Part shown: positions 1-8,688 of the stretch, piece by piece
Position numbering within the stretch: position 1 is the first letter of the stretch
How the letters are laid out: each line of letters starts with the position of its first letter
Assembly: GCF_023554255.2 (NCBI RefSeq)
Contig: NZ_JAMJWD020000001.1
Location: 558,001-622,000, forward strand
Direction: 5' to 3'
Length of the DNA stretch: 64,000 bases
Source of the DNA: Phyllobacterium sp. 21LDTY02-6
Lineage (GTDB): Bacteria; Pseudomonadota; Alphaproteobacteria; Rhizobiales; Rhizobiaceae
Notes under the pieces: model-generated
The model's input: the letters and a program-made list of their open reading frames with translations, nothing else
Database searches by the model: none
Told to the model about the DNA's origin: nothing
Program-made: the position numbers and the translations under genes

Positions 1-1
1 G

Positions 2-1117
2 ATCCACTTCGATGCGAATACGGGTCTTCTCACGGCTCAGGCGGGCATGCTGCTGTCGCAGATCATCGCGATTGCCGCGCCGCACGGCTATTTCCTGCCG
101 GTCACGCCGGGGACGCGTTTCGTCACACTCGGCGGCGCCATCGCCAATGATGTCCATGGCAAGAATCATCATCGCCGGGGGACGTTCGGCCGCCATGTCG
201 AGAACCTGAAATTGCTTCGGTCCGACGGCACGGTCAGCACGTGCTCCGGAACCAGCCATGCGGAGCTCTTCGCAGCGACGATCGGTGGGCTCGGCCTCAC
301 CGGGATAATCTTGTCGGCGACCGTGAAGCTGATGCGGGTGGGCTCGCTGGACATCCTCGAACGGATCACTCCATTCAACAGTCTCGAAGACTATTTCGCT
401 ATGGCGTCCGAAGCCGATCTCGACAACGAATATGCGGTCGCCTGGGTGGATCAACTCGCCTCCGGTGCAACATCCGGCCGCGGCGTCCTCATAACCGGCA
501 ATCACGCGGAAAAGGGCGGGCACCGCACGCCGGAATCGCCGGGAAATCTCGGCGTGCCTTTCGAAACGCCAATTTCGTTGCTCAATTATCCGAGCCTGAA
601 GCTGTTCAATATGGCCTATTTCTGGATGAAGAGCCGCAAGACCGAACCTCATATGGTCGGATACGGCTCCTTCTTCTATCCGCTGGATCAATTGCGGAAC
701 TGGAACAGGCTCTACGGAACGGCGGGGCTGTTTCAGCACCAGAGCGTCATTCCGGAGCAGGCGGCACTGGCAACGATACCGAAGATGCTCAAGGCGACAC
801 GCGATGCCGGTCAAAGCTCGTTCCTCACCGTCCTCAAGCGCTTTGGCGACGTCGCTTCGCCCGGATTACTTTCGTTTCCGCAGCCGGGATATACGTTGAC
901 GGTGGATTTTCCCAATCGCGGTCAACGCACGCTGGCGCTGTTGAAGCGCCTGGACGACATGACGATCGATGCCGGCGGACGCATCAACCCGTACAAGGAT
1001 CAGCGCATGAGTTCCCACAGCTTCAAGCGCGGATTTCCGATGTGGGATCAACTGGAGACATGGCGCGATCCGGCAATCATGTCGAACTTCTGGGCAAGGA
1101 CGGCGCTGGCGTCATAG
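2..1117 (+). CDS. FAD-binding oxidoreductase, DprE1-like (5' end outside window)
   Basis: The reading frame is open from the left edge, so the N-terminus lies upstream; 371 residues are visible. The motif GGAIANDVHGKNHH (about visible residues 44-57), followed by G(T/S)FG.HV and a C-terminal YKDQRM segment, is typical of decaprenylphosphoryl-ribose 2'-epimerase subunit DprE1 and its proteobacterial relatives (FAD_binding_4 plus ALO-type C-domain). DprE1 oxidises the 2'-OH of a polyprenyl-phospho-ribose, and a partner SDR then reduces the keto sugar. The gene is followed by a small transporter and an NAD-dependent sugar epimerase on the same strand, which fits synthesis of a lipid-linked pentose or a related sugar. 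The substrate is inference. A generic sugar or alditol oxidase is the alternative. Confidence 0.8.
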   Translation: MHFDANTGLLTAQAGMLLSQIIAIAAPHGYFLPVTPGTRFVTLGGAIANDVHGKNHHRRGTFGRHVENLKLLRSDGTVSTCSGTSHAELFAATIGGLGLTGIILSATVKLMRVGSLDILERITPFNSLEDYFAMASEADLDNEYAVAWVDQLASGATSGRGVLITGNHAEKGGHRTPESPGNLGVPFETPISLLNYPSLKLFNMAYFWMKSRKTEPHMVGYGSFFYPLDQLRNWNRLYGTAGLFQHQSVIPEQAALATIPKMLKATRDAGQSSFLTVLKRFGDVASPGLLSFPQPGYTLTVDFPNRGQRTLALLKRLDDMTIDAGGRINPYKDQRMSSHSFKRGFPMWDQLETWRDPAIMSNFWARTALAS

Positions 1118-1197
1118 CGGCAATATCAAATTTTACACAAGAGCTTGGTGGCTTTTCAACTTATGGTTGTTATTGGATCGAGCAAGGGGCGGGCATA

Positions 1198-1626
1198 ATG
1201 ACAAAATACATCCCATTCATACTCTTCACCGTCATGACGAATGCGGCGGCGCAGGTCATGCTCAAATATGGCATGATCACGCTTGGTCCGATCAGCTTCA
1301 GCATGGATACGCTGATCCAGCGTGTCTTTCAGATCGTGTTCAACCCCTGGGTGTTCGCCGGTCTGGTCATGTTCGTCATATCCATGGCGTCCCACCTTTA
1401 TGTGCTCTCGAAGGTCGATCTCTCCTTCGCCTACCCCTTCTTGAGCCTTGCCTATGTCGCAGTGGCTCTCTTTGCCTGGCTGGTCTTCAAGGAAGATCTC
1501 GGCATCTACAAAATCGCCGGCATTGCGTTGATCATGGCCGGCACCATCCTCATCGCGCAAAGCGGGCGCTCGGTTCCGGAGAATACCGGTCTCGGAGAAC
1601 CCCCGGCGTCCACGACCTCTTCCTGA
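1198..1626 (+). CDS. small EamA/SMR-type membrane transporter, ArnE-like
   Basis: The product is 142 residues, almost entirely hydrophobic, with about four predicted transmembrane helices and a short polar tail. The order of segments (an N-terminal helix, a long loop, then paired helices ending in GIALIMAGTILIAQ) is that of small DMT-superfamily proteins such as ArnE/ArnF, which flip undecaprenyl-linked aminosugars. The chosen ATG at 1198 is the first one giving a membrane-type N-terminus (MTKYIPFILFTV). It lies between the DprE1-like gene and an epimerase gene, so a role in moving a polyprenyl-linked sugar is plausible but inferred; small multidrug exporters look similar. Confidence 0.7.
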   Translation: MTKYIPFILFTVMTNAAAQVMLKYGMITLGPISFSMDTLIQRVFQIVFNPWVFAGLVMFVISMASHLYVLSKVDLSFAYPFLSLAYVAVALFAWLVFKEDLGIYKIAGIALIMAGTILIAQSGRSVPENTGLGEPPASTTSS

Positions 1627-1637
1627 GCGAGCATCCC

Positions 1638-2648
1638 ATGAAACACATCATTTTCGGTGGCGACGGATTTGTCGGCCGCCATCTTGCACCAAAACTGGCC
1701 GCGGAAGGCCAGGAGGTTGTCGTCGCGGACATCGTCAAGAGCGACTTGGCCCATTATGGGCAGGTACGTTTCTTCCATTGCGACGTTACCGATCCCAACT
1801 CCGTCCAGGCCGTGGGCATGACGGCAGGGGATATGGTCTATAACCTTTCCGCGAAGATGCTTTCGCCGCTGCAGGTCAGGGCCAAGCGGCATGATTTCTT
1901 CTTTCCGGTCAATTATTACGGCACGGAGAACATCATCAAGGAGATGGACCGGGCAGGGGCCAGCAATTTCGTCCACTACACCACCGATATGATTTACGGC
2001 CATACCTACGTCTGGCCGCAGACAGAGGAACACCCGGCTGCGCCTCTGGGCGAATACGGCCTGTCGAAACTCAAGACGGAAGAGCTTGCTGCAGAGTGGC
2101 GCCAGCGCGGAATGAACATTTCGCTGTTCCGTCCGCGTCTCATCATCGGACCTGGCCGGCTCGGAATATTGGAGAAGCTGTTCCGCCTGGTGGATCTCAA
2201 TCTGCCGGTGCCGATGATCGGATCGGGCAAGAACCCGTATCAATTCATCTCGGTATTCGATTGTGCCGAAGCCGCAAGGGCAGCTTGGAAGGCAGGGGTT
2301 CCGAACGAGGCCTACAATCTCGGTTCGCTCAATCCACCGCCGGTACGGAAACTCCTCGGGGATCTCGTCAAATTCGCCGGTTCCAGGTCGATCCTGCTGC
2401 CGACGCCCGCCTGGGCGGTAAAGAGGACGCTCGACCTGTTCGACTGGATGAACATACCGATCATGGATCCCGAGCAATATCTCATCGCCGACGAGATGTG
2501 CGTGCTCGACGTGTCGAAAGCCGAAAGACAACTGGGCTGGATTCCGCAATATCGCGATGAGGACATGCTGATCGCAGCCTATAAGGAATATCGCAACACG
2601 AAAGAGGGTGGGGCGCAACAGCCGGCTTCATCTGCCGCTATACAATAA
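1638..2648 (+). CDS. NAD-dependent epimerase/dehydratase (extended SDR)
   Basis: A 336-residue extended short-chain dehydrogenase. The N-terminal Rossmann motif is GGDGFVGRH (residues 7-15), and the catalytic Tyr-x3-Lys is in EYGLSK. The family epimerises, dehydrates or reduces nucleotide-linked or lipid-linked sugars in the cytoplasm. It starts 11 bp after the transporter and ends 11 bp before the aminotransferase, so all four genes look like one operon. With the DprE1-like gene upstream, a DprE2-like reductase role or a nucleotide-sugar epimerase role are both possible; the sequence alone does not decide. Confidence 0.8.
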   Translation: MKHIIFGGDGFVGRHLAPKLAAEGQEVVVADIVKSDLAHYGQVRFFHCDVTDPNSVQAVGMTAGDMVYNLSAKMLSPLQVRAKRHDFFFPVNYYGTENIIKEMDRAGASNFVHYTTDMIYGHTYVWPQTEEHPAAPLGEYGLSKLKTEELAAEWRQRGMNISLFRPRLIIGPGRLGILEKLFRLVDLNLPVPMIGSGKNPYQFISVFDCAEAARAAWKAGVPNEAYNLGSLNPPPVRKLLGDLVKFAGSRSILLPTPAWAVKRTLDLFDWMNIPIMDPEQYLIADEMCVLDVSKAERQLGWIPQYRDEDMLIAAYKEYRNTKEGGAQQPASSAAIQ

Positions 2649-2659
2649 AGGATAGGGTG

Positions 2660-4099
2660 ATGAACGACATGCACACGCCGTCGATGGACAAACGTCCAGC
2701 CGTGACGAAGCCGAACCTCCTGACCGTCGAGGATGCCAAGGCGATGCCCCTGGCCCAGATGGCGGATATTTTCACGAAGCACATCAATCCGGGACAGCTC
2801 CATTTCATGAAGCTTCTCGGCTTCCACAAGATCAAGATCGAGCGTGCCGAGGGCATGTATTATTACGATCAGACCGGCCGTGCCATTCTGGACTTCTTCG
2901 GTGGCTTCGGCTCTCTGGCCTTCGGTCATAACCATCCCCGCATCATCGAAGCACGACGAAAGTTCCAGGAGGAGAAGCGGCAGGAGATCGCCATCGCCTT
3001 CATGTCGCAATATGCAAGCACTCTCGCTTACAATCTGGCTGCCTGCTCGCCCGGCGATCTCGATATGGTATTTCTAGGCTCGTCCGGCTCCGAAGCCATG
3101 GAAGCGGCGATCAAGGTGGCCGAGCGCGCCGCCGGTCCGTCGCGGTCGAAGATCGTCTATGCGGAGAACTCCTTTCATGGCAAGACCAAGGGCGTCCTCG
3201 CAATAACCGACGGCCAGCTCTACAGGGGTGAGTTCAAGCTCACCGGCAATACGGTCAAGGTGCCGTTCGCCGATATCGAAGCGGTAGAGGCTGCCTTTAA
3301 GGCCGATCCGGAGATTGGCGTCATCGTGCTCGAGACGATCCAGGGCGGCGGCGGCATCTTGCAGGCGCCGGTGGAATATTGGCAAAAGCTGCGCGCCCTT
3401 TGCGACCAGTACCGCGTACTTTGGGTTGCCGATGAGGTACAGTGCGGTTTCGGCCGTTCGGGCAAGTTCTACGCCTTCGAGCATGCCGGGGTGGTCCCGG
3501 ATGTCACCGCATTGGCCAAATCCCTGGGTGGCGGCAAGGCCGCTGTCGGGGCGATGATCGCGCGGCGGGACGTCTATATGAAAGCCTATGGCACGCCGAA
3601 GACGGCGATGATCCATGCCATGGCGACCTTTGGCGGCATCGGGGAAGCCTGCGTCACCGCCATCGAGGGCATGAACATTCTCTATGACGAGCACCTGATC
3701 GATAATTCGGCCGATATGGGCGACTACCTGCTGTCCAGACTGCAGGAGTTGAAGCACCGCTATCTGACGATGATCAAGGATGTTCGCGGCAAGGGCTTGA
3801 TGATCGGCATCGAGTTCCACGACTTCTCGAAGACGGTGCCGGTCGTGTTAAGGCCGGTGCTGGCCATGCTTGACGACAAGCTGAAGGGGTCATTGCCGGG
3901 CTTCATCGGCAGTCATCTGCTGCGCGACCACGGTGTTTTGGTGGCCTTCACCGAATATAACCGCAATGTCGTTCGCCTGGAGCCGCCATTGATCTGCGAG
4001 AAGCAGCATGTGGACGCATTCATCGCTGCGCTGGAAGAGGTTCTTTCCCGCGGGATCGTGCGTATCGTCAAAGATTTTGTGAAGGCGCAGGTGAAATGA
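2660..4099 (+). CDS. class III PLP-dependent aminotransferase
   Basis: A 479-residue fold-type I aminotransferase of the ornithine/putrescine/4-aminobutyrate group. ADEVQCGFGRSGKF contains the Asp that binds the pyridine nitrogen, and LAKSLGGGK carries the probable Schiff-base Lys near residue 290. The ATG at 2660 is preferred over a GTG at 2657 because AAAGGA (2647-2652) is then spaced 7 bp. It is the last gene of the left cassette and ends at a hairpin. Sugar aminotransferases usually belong to the DegT group, so the substrate here is more likely an amine or amino acid; it is unknown. Confidence 0.8.
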   Translation: MNDMHTPSMDKRPAVTKPNLLTVEDAKAMPLAQMADIFTKHINPGQLHFMKLLGFHKIKIERAEGMYYYDQTGRAILDFFGGFGSLAFGHNHPRIIEARRKFQEEKRQEIAIAFMSQYASTLAYNLAACSPGDLDMVFLGSSGSEAMEAAIKVAERAAGPSRSKIVYAENSFHGKTKGVLAITDGQLYRGEFKLTGNTVKVPFADIEAVEAAFKADPEIGVIVLETIQGGGGILQAPVEYWQKLRALCDQYRVLWVADEVQCGFGRSGKFYAFEHAGVVPDVTALAKSLGGGKAAVGAMIARRDVYMKAYGTPKTAMIHAMATFGGIGEACVTAIEGMNILYDEHLIDNSADMGDYLLSRLQELKHRYLTMIKDVRGKGLMIGIEFHDFSKTVPVVLRPVLAMLDDKLKGSLPGFIGSHLLRDHGVLVAFTEYNRNVVRLEPPLICEKQHVDAFIAALEEVLSRGIVRIVKDFVKAQVK

Positions 4100-4103
4100 T
4101 CGC

Positions 4104-4130
4104 CGCTGCCGGGATCACGGCCCGGCAGCG
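4104..4130. terminator. bidirectional hairpin between convergent genes
   Basis: A perfect 10-bp inverted repeat, CGCTGCCGGG / CCCGGCAGCG, with a 7-nt loop. It follows the aminotransferase stop by 4 bp, and its loop contains the stop codon of the opposing membrane-protein gene. There is no T tract on either side, so it may act as a transcript-end stabiliser rather than a classical intrinsic terminator. Confidence 0.6.
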
Positions 4131-5824
4131 ATATCCGAACGAAGCAGCAATTCCCAGCACTCATTGAGCTTGACGACGCGGCGCCCGGCAAGGGCGCTTT
4201 CATAGGTCTCGGCCAAGCGCATGCGGGAGTGGGTGATCGGGCATAGCGGCCGCAATATCCCGTCAGTTGCGCGAACCGATGCCTCTTCCATTGCCGAAAG
4301 GCCGGCAACCGTGCGGAAAGGATCGGCCCCGATCTGGATGTTGCGCGTGGCATCCCGGTCCAGAATCCAGGGAAACGGGTTAACGAAATCGAGATTCATC
4401 AGGCTCTCCAGCCGGATATTGTTGCTGGTCTCGAACTGCTTGATCGCCTTGACCGCACCATCGGCGGAAATCAGCCAGAACATCTGATAGTCAAGTTCGG
4501 AATAGAGCTGCCAGCTTGGCAATTGTCCGTTCAATGCGAGGTCGCGATAGGAAGCGGCAGCGCGGCTGTAATGGCCTTCCAGAAACAGCGCTCGCTCCAT
4601 TATGTCCTTGCGCGTCGATACAAGGCCCATCGTCTTCAATTCCGTAACCGGAGCGGCGATGTAGGTCGGTGCTACGGCGATGAAGCGGAGCGTGCCATGA
4701 ACGACTTTCGCCACGGTCGGAACGGCAACAAAAGCGACGAGACAGCCGATGATCAACCGATCCCGGCTTGGCGAAATCCGGATGCTGCGCAGGATCGCAT
4801 AGAGGACCGGCCAAAGGAAAATGAACTCCTGGCTGCCCGTGTTCTGGGTTTCCAGAAAGGTGCCGGCGACCAGGACGACGAGAACCCACAGCCAATCATG
4901 GTCGATCGTGGATGTTTTGCTGGCGGGTTTTGGCCCCGAGCGCACATGTTCCGCCCAGAACAGGTAGAGAGCGAGCAGGCCGGCTGCCATGATCACATCG
5001 AGCTTGGCGGAGAATACCGTGAGAAACCGGGAGAGCAGCGAGTCCTGGTTGAGAGCAATCAAGATCGCTATCTCGCTGAGATAGGACGAGACAAGTCCGG
5101 TGGAAAGCTCCAGTGTACCGATCAAGGCGAGGAACACCGCCGCTGCGATCAGCGTCTGCCGCAGGGTAATGCGGCCTGCGGCAATGGCGTAAAGACCGAT
5201 GAGGCCGCCGGCGAGAAATCCGGTGATCTTGGTCATGAAGAGCGTCGCCATGGCAAGCGCCGCAACGATCGTAAGGCGCAGTCCGTTCGGGAGGAAGACG
5301 AGCGCGCTCACCAGCACATACAGCAGCAGGGAGGTATGCCTGTTATAGATGCCGAAGCCGTTCACGCCGGGATAGGAGTGGAAGCTCAACGAATTCGTCG
5401 GGCAGACGGCGAATATCAGGAACGGCAAGACCAGCGCATAGGCCGTCCACCGGTCCCGCCTGTCGATTGCGGCGGCGACGACCGCCATCAGAGGTGCGGC
5501 GCTTATGAGGACCGACCATTGTGCCAGCAGCGTCGGCTGTCCGCCTGGGAACAGCGATTGAAGCCAGTAGAACTGATAATATTCGAGCGCGCCCGCCGGC
5601 GTATGGAAATCTATGGCCGGTATCTGGCCTAGTTTCAGTCGCTGGGCGGCATCGAGATAGATATAGGTGTCCCAGTACATCGGCCCTATGGGAACGACTA
5701 AAGGCAGGGAAAGCAGGACGCACAGAAAGGCGAGTACGAGGCCCATCGGGACGAGTGGAGAGAAGCACCAGTCTGGCATCGCGCTGGTGATGGTTTTCGG
5801 AGGCGCCATAGGCTTTCGATCCAC
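4115..5824 (-). CDS. polytopic membrane protein, GT-C glycosyltransferase-like
   Basis: A 569-residue protein with about 10-12 hydrophobic segments, then a soluble C-terminal part of about 170 residues. After the first membrane helix comes YWDTYIYLDAAQRL with Asp52, resembling the acidic first-loop residue that GT-C transferases (GT39/GT83/ArnT-like) use for lipid-phosphate sugar donors. The start is GTG at 5824; an ATG at 5809 is the alternative. It converges on the DprE1-like cassette, which could supply the lipid-linked donor. No exact family is recognised, so the transferase role is inference from topology and neighbourhood. Confidence 0.55.
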   Translation of the reverse strand: MDRKPMAPPKTITSAMPDWCFSPLVPMGLVLAFLCVLLSLPLVVPIGPMYWDTYIYLDAAQRLKLGQIPAIDFHTPAGALEYYQFYWLQSLFPGGQPTLLAQWSVLISAAPLMAVVAAAIDRRDRWTAYALVLPFLIFAVCPTNSLSFHSYPGVNGFGIYNRHTSLLLYVLVSALVFLPNGLRLTIVAALAMATLFMTKITGFLAGGLIGLYAIAAGRITLRQTLIAAAVFLALIGTLELSTGLVSSYLSEIAILIALNQDSLLSRFLTVFSAKLDVIMAAGLLALYLFWAEHVRSGPKPASKTSTIDHDWLWVLVVLVAGTFLETQNTGSQEFIFLWPVLYAILRSIRISPSRDRLIIGCLVAFVAVPTVAKVVHGTLRFIAVAPTYIAAPVTELKTMGLVSTRKDIMERALFLEGHYSRAAASYRDLALNGQLPSWQLYSELDYQMFWLISADGAVKAIKQFETSNNIRLESLMNLDFVNPFPWILDRDATRNIQIGADPFRTVAGLSAMEEASVRATDGILRPLCPITHSRMRLAETYESALAGRRVVKLNECWELLLRSDIAAGP

Positions 5825-5927
5825 ATTGCCGAGGAATGGTTCACCCTAAGCGGGCAATTATCGATATTGGGTTAAACCAAGGCGCAACTTGTGTAGATTG
5901 GCTCCATTAAAGCGCCGATTCAGGCTG

Positions 5928-5954
5928 CGTCGCGCGGTGTTTTAGCCATGTCGC
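5928..5954 (+). promoter_or_regulatory. tandem operator, 21-bp spaced half-sites (site A)
   Basis: CGTCGC (5928-5933), 15 bp, TGTCGC (5949-5954), reading toward the FAD/GcvT gene whose ATG is 98 bp downstream. The spacing and TGTCGC core match the direct-repeat format described for ArgR-type AraC regulators. Four more copies lie before other genes of this cluster. Confidence 0.6.
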
Positions 5955-6052
5955 AAACAGGCCGGAAGAAGCAATGGACGTCACTGCATAGTGCGAAAAA
6001 TGGGCGCAAGCCATGCCAACCATCGATCGGTACTACCAAAGGATAAAATGAA

Positions 6053-8569
6053 ATGAAGACTGAGGCGCGTGTTGTCGTTATCGGCGGTGGCGTGGTGGGT
6101 GTTTCGACGCTTTACCATCTGGCCAAGAAGGGCTGGAGCGACGTTGTACTGATTGAACGCAAGGAGCTCACATCCGGCTCGACATGGCATGCCGCGGGCC
6201 TGCTGCCACTGTTCAACATGAGCTACTCGGTTGGCCAGATCCACAAATATTCCGTAAAGTTCTATCAGGAACTGCAGGAGGAGACCGGCATGAATGTCGG
6301 CTTCTCCAATTGCACCAATATTCGCCTGGCGCGCACAAAAGACCGTTGGGACGAGTATATGTATTATGCCGGCGTTGCCGAAACGATCGGCGTACCGGTG
6401 AAAATGTTGACGCCGGAACAGGTCAAGGAAGTCTGGCCGTTGGCCGAGACGGATGGAATTCTCGGCGCGATCCAGCATCCGGACGATGGCTACATCCAGC
6501 CTGCCGACCTTACCCAGGCACTCGCCAAAGGGGCACGCGACCGCGGCGCCACCATCTATCGCTATACGACAGTCACCGGCATCGAGCAGCTGCCCGACGG
6601 GAAATGGCTGGTAAAGACCGACAAGGGCGACATAACAGCCGAACATGTGGTGTCCGCCACCGGCAATTTCGCCCGCAAGACGGGCCAGATGGTCGGGCTC
6701 GACGTCCCGGTCATTCCGGTCGAGCACCAATACATCGTCACCGAACCGCATCCGGCCATTGTCGAGCGCAAGGCGAAGGGCCTGCCGGAAATGGGCGTTC
6801 TCCGCGAGAGCGACTCCTCCTGGTACATGCGCGAGGAGAATGGCGGCCTTCTGCTTGGACCATACGAGCATGGCGCTCCGGTCTGCTATGTGGATGGCCC
6901 GTCGGATGGCAGCGAATACGAACTGTTCCAGGAGGATCTCGAGCGCCTCGAGCCCTATATCGAAACGGCCATAGCGCGCGTTCCCGCCTTTGGCGAAGTC
7001 GGGATCAAGAAGGTCTATAATGGCGCGATCGCCTATACGCCAGATGGTTCGCCGATCATCGGGCCTGCGCCACGGTTGAAGAATTTCTGGCTCAATGAAG
7101 GCCACTCCTTCGGCGTAACGGCCGCCGGTGGTGCTGGCTGGCAGCTGGCAGAATGGATCGTGGAAGGAGAACCCTCGATCGACATGATGGGTGTCGATCC
7201 GCGGCGCTTCGGACCCTACGCGACCGAAGGCTATCTCAAGGAGAAGAACGAAGAAGCCTATGCGGATGTGTTCACCGTCCACTACCCGGACGAAGAGCGC
7301 GTTGCGGCGCGGCCGTTGAAGCGGTCGCCCAGCTATGACCGCCAGAAGGAACTCGGAGCCGTTTTCGGCAGCGTCTATGGCTGGGAGCGGGCCAACTGGT
7401 TTGCGCCAAAGGGCTATGAACTCGACGTAGGCAAGCTGGAGAAACCGGACGTTCTCCTGAACCGGAACCATCCGATGCCCGACGCCAACGGCAAGATCAA
7501 GGAATTGTGGTCGTTCAGGCGGTCGAATTATTTCGAGCATGTCGGCAATGAAGTACGCAATGTGACGACCAATGTCGGTCTCCTCGACATGTCGGCATTC
7601 GCCAAGATGGAAGTATCCGGACCCGGAGCGCGTGCATGGCTCGATTCCATCCTGGCCAATCGCATCCCAAAGAAGCAGGGCCGGATTGCGCTGTGCCACC
7701 TCCTGACACATCAGGGTGGGGTGCGTTCGGAGTTCACGGTCTATGAATGGTCGCCGGGCCGGTTCTATCTCGTCTCGGCCGGTGCCTACGAGAACCATGA
7801 CCATGATTATCTCTACAAGTTGCTGCCAAATGACGGCTCGGTATCGCTGCGGTCTCTGACGGCTACCTTTGGCGTTCTTGTTCTTGCCGGACCACGCAGC
7901 CGCGACGTTCTGCAGAAGTTGACCCGTGCGGACCTCTCCAACGAGGCGTTCCCCTGGCTGTCAGGCAAGCAGATCAATGTGGGACCCGCCACCGCTCACG
8001 CGTTGCGCGTGAATTTCGTTGGTGAACTGGGCTGGGAGTTGCATCATCCGATCGAGCAACAGGCAACGATCTACGACATGTTGCTTGAGGCGGGCGCCGA
8101 ATTCGGCATCAAGCCATTCGGCATCCGTGCAATGACGGCCATGGCGGTGGAGAAGTCCTACCGGCTCATACCGCGCGAGCTTTCGATCGAATACAACGCG
8201 TTTGAAAGCGGACTTGACCGTTTTGTCCATCCCAACAAGGGTGATTTCATCGGTCGCGACGCGGTGGTCAAGGCTCGCGAAGAAGGGCTTCGATGGAACT
8301 TCGTCACGCTGGAGGTGCACGTCCCCGGTGTTTCGGACGTGGACGCCCGCGGCAGTGAGCCGATCTATGCCAAGGGCGAACTGATAGGCCGCGCCACCCA
8401 TGGCGGTTATGGTTGGCGCCTTGGCAAGAGCCTCGCATTGGCGATGGTAAAGCCTGCTCATTCCGCGCTCGGCACCGTGCTGGAGATCAAGATACTGGGC
8501 AAGAACCACAAGGCCACCGTGATCGCCGAGTCGCCGTTCGATCCCGAAAATGAACGTCTGAAGGCCTAG
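6053..8569 (+). CDS. FAD-dependent dimethylglycine/sarcosine dehydrogenase-like, DAO-GcvT fusion
   Basis: An 838-residue two-part enzyme. The N-terminal half is a DAO-type flavoprotein with the dinucleotide motif GGGVVG (residues 11-16) and GSTWHAAG; His46 matches the histidine that covalently binds FAD in dimethylglycine dehydrogenase. The second half (about 430-838) is a GcvT-like aminomethyltransferase domain that in this family captures the formaldehyde unit on tetrahydrofolate as methylene-THF. It has the full length expected of DMGDH or sarcosine dehydrogenase. Site A lies about 100 bp upstream, and a GbdR-like regulator is two genes away. It probably acts in the cytoplasm on dimethylglycine or sarcosine; the two cannot be told apart by eye. 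Confidence 0.85.
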   Translation: MKTEARVVVIGGGVVGVSTLYHLAKKGWSDVVLIERKELTSGSTWHAAGLLPLFNMSYSVGQIHKYSVKFYQELQEETGMNVGFSNCTNIRLARTKDRWDEYMYYAGVAETIGVPVKMLTPEQVKEVWPLAETDGILGAIQHPDDGYIQPADLTQALAKGARDRGATIYRYTTVTGIEQLPDGKWLVKTDKGDITAEHVVSATGNFARKTGQMVGLDVPVIPVEHQYIVTEPHPAIVERKAKGLPEMGVLRESDSSWYMREENGGLLLGPYEHGAPVCYVDGPSDGSEYELFQEDLERLEPYIETAIARVPAFGEVGIKKVYNGAIAYTPDGSPIIGPAPRLKNFWLNEGHSFGVTAAGGAGWQLAEWIVEGEPSIDMMGVDPRRFGPYATEGYLKEKNEEAYADVFTVHYPDEERVAARPLKRSPSYDRQKELGAVFGSVYGWERANWFAPKGYELDVGKLEKPDVLLNRNHPMPDANGKIKELWSFRRSNYFEHVGNEVRNVTTNVGLLDMSAFAKMEVSGPGARAWLDSILANRIPKKQGRIALCHLLTHQGGVRSEFTVYEWSPGRFYLVSAGAYENHDHDYLYKLLPNDGSVSLRSLTATFGVLVLAGPRSRDVLQKLTRADLSNEAFPWLSGKQINVGPATAHALRVNFVGELGWELHHPIEQQATIYDMLLEAGAEFGIKPFGIRAMTAMAVEKSYRLIPRELSIEYNAFESGLDRFVHPNKGDFIGRDAVVKAREEGLRWNFVTLEVHVPGVSDVDARGSEPIYAKGELIGRATHGGYGWRLGKSLALAMVKPAHSALGTVLEIKILGKNHKATVIAESPFDPENERLKA

Positions 8570-8587
8570 TCCCGGGTTCCAGACAAG

Positions 8588-8610
8588 TGGGCGCGCGAAT
8601 GGCGCGCCCA
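8588..8610 (+). terminator. hairpin after the FAD/GcvT gene
   Basis: TGGGCGCGC / GCGCGCCCA forms a perfect 9-bp stem with a 5-nt loop, 18 bp after the stop codon. Only a short T-rich stretch follows, so termination strength is uncertain. Confidence 0.55.
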
Positions 8611-8688
8611 TTCCTTGCCCCGTTCAACAGAGCGTGAACGGCGGCAAAGCTGCTTTGTCCTTGGGAAAACTGCGCTACACTTCCCGGC

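Noticed and set aside
4523-5632. Long open frame antisense to the GT-C-like membrane protein
   Set aside because: Its predicted product is strongly polar, rich in Arg, Gln and Asp with no domain pattern, and the opposite frame encodes a clear membrane protein. It is a mirror frame of GC-rich codons.
5981-7804. 607-codon frame antisense to the first FAD/GcvT gene
   Set aside because: The sense strand holds a complete, motif-rich DMGDH-like enzyme; the antisense product has no recognisable domain.
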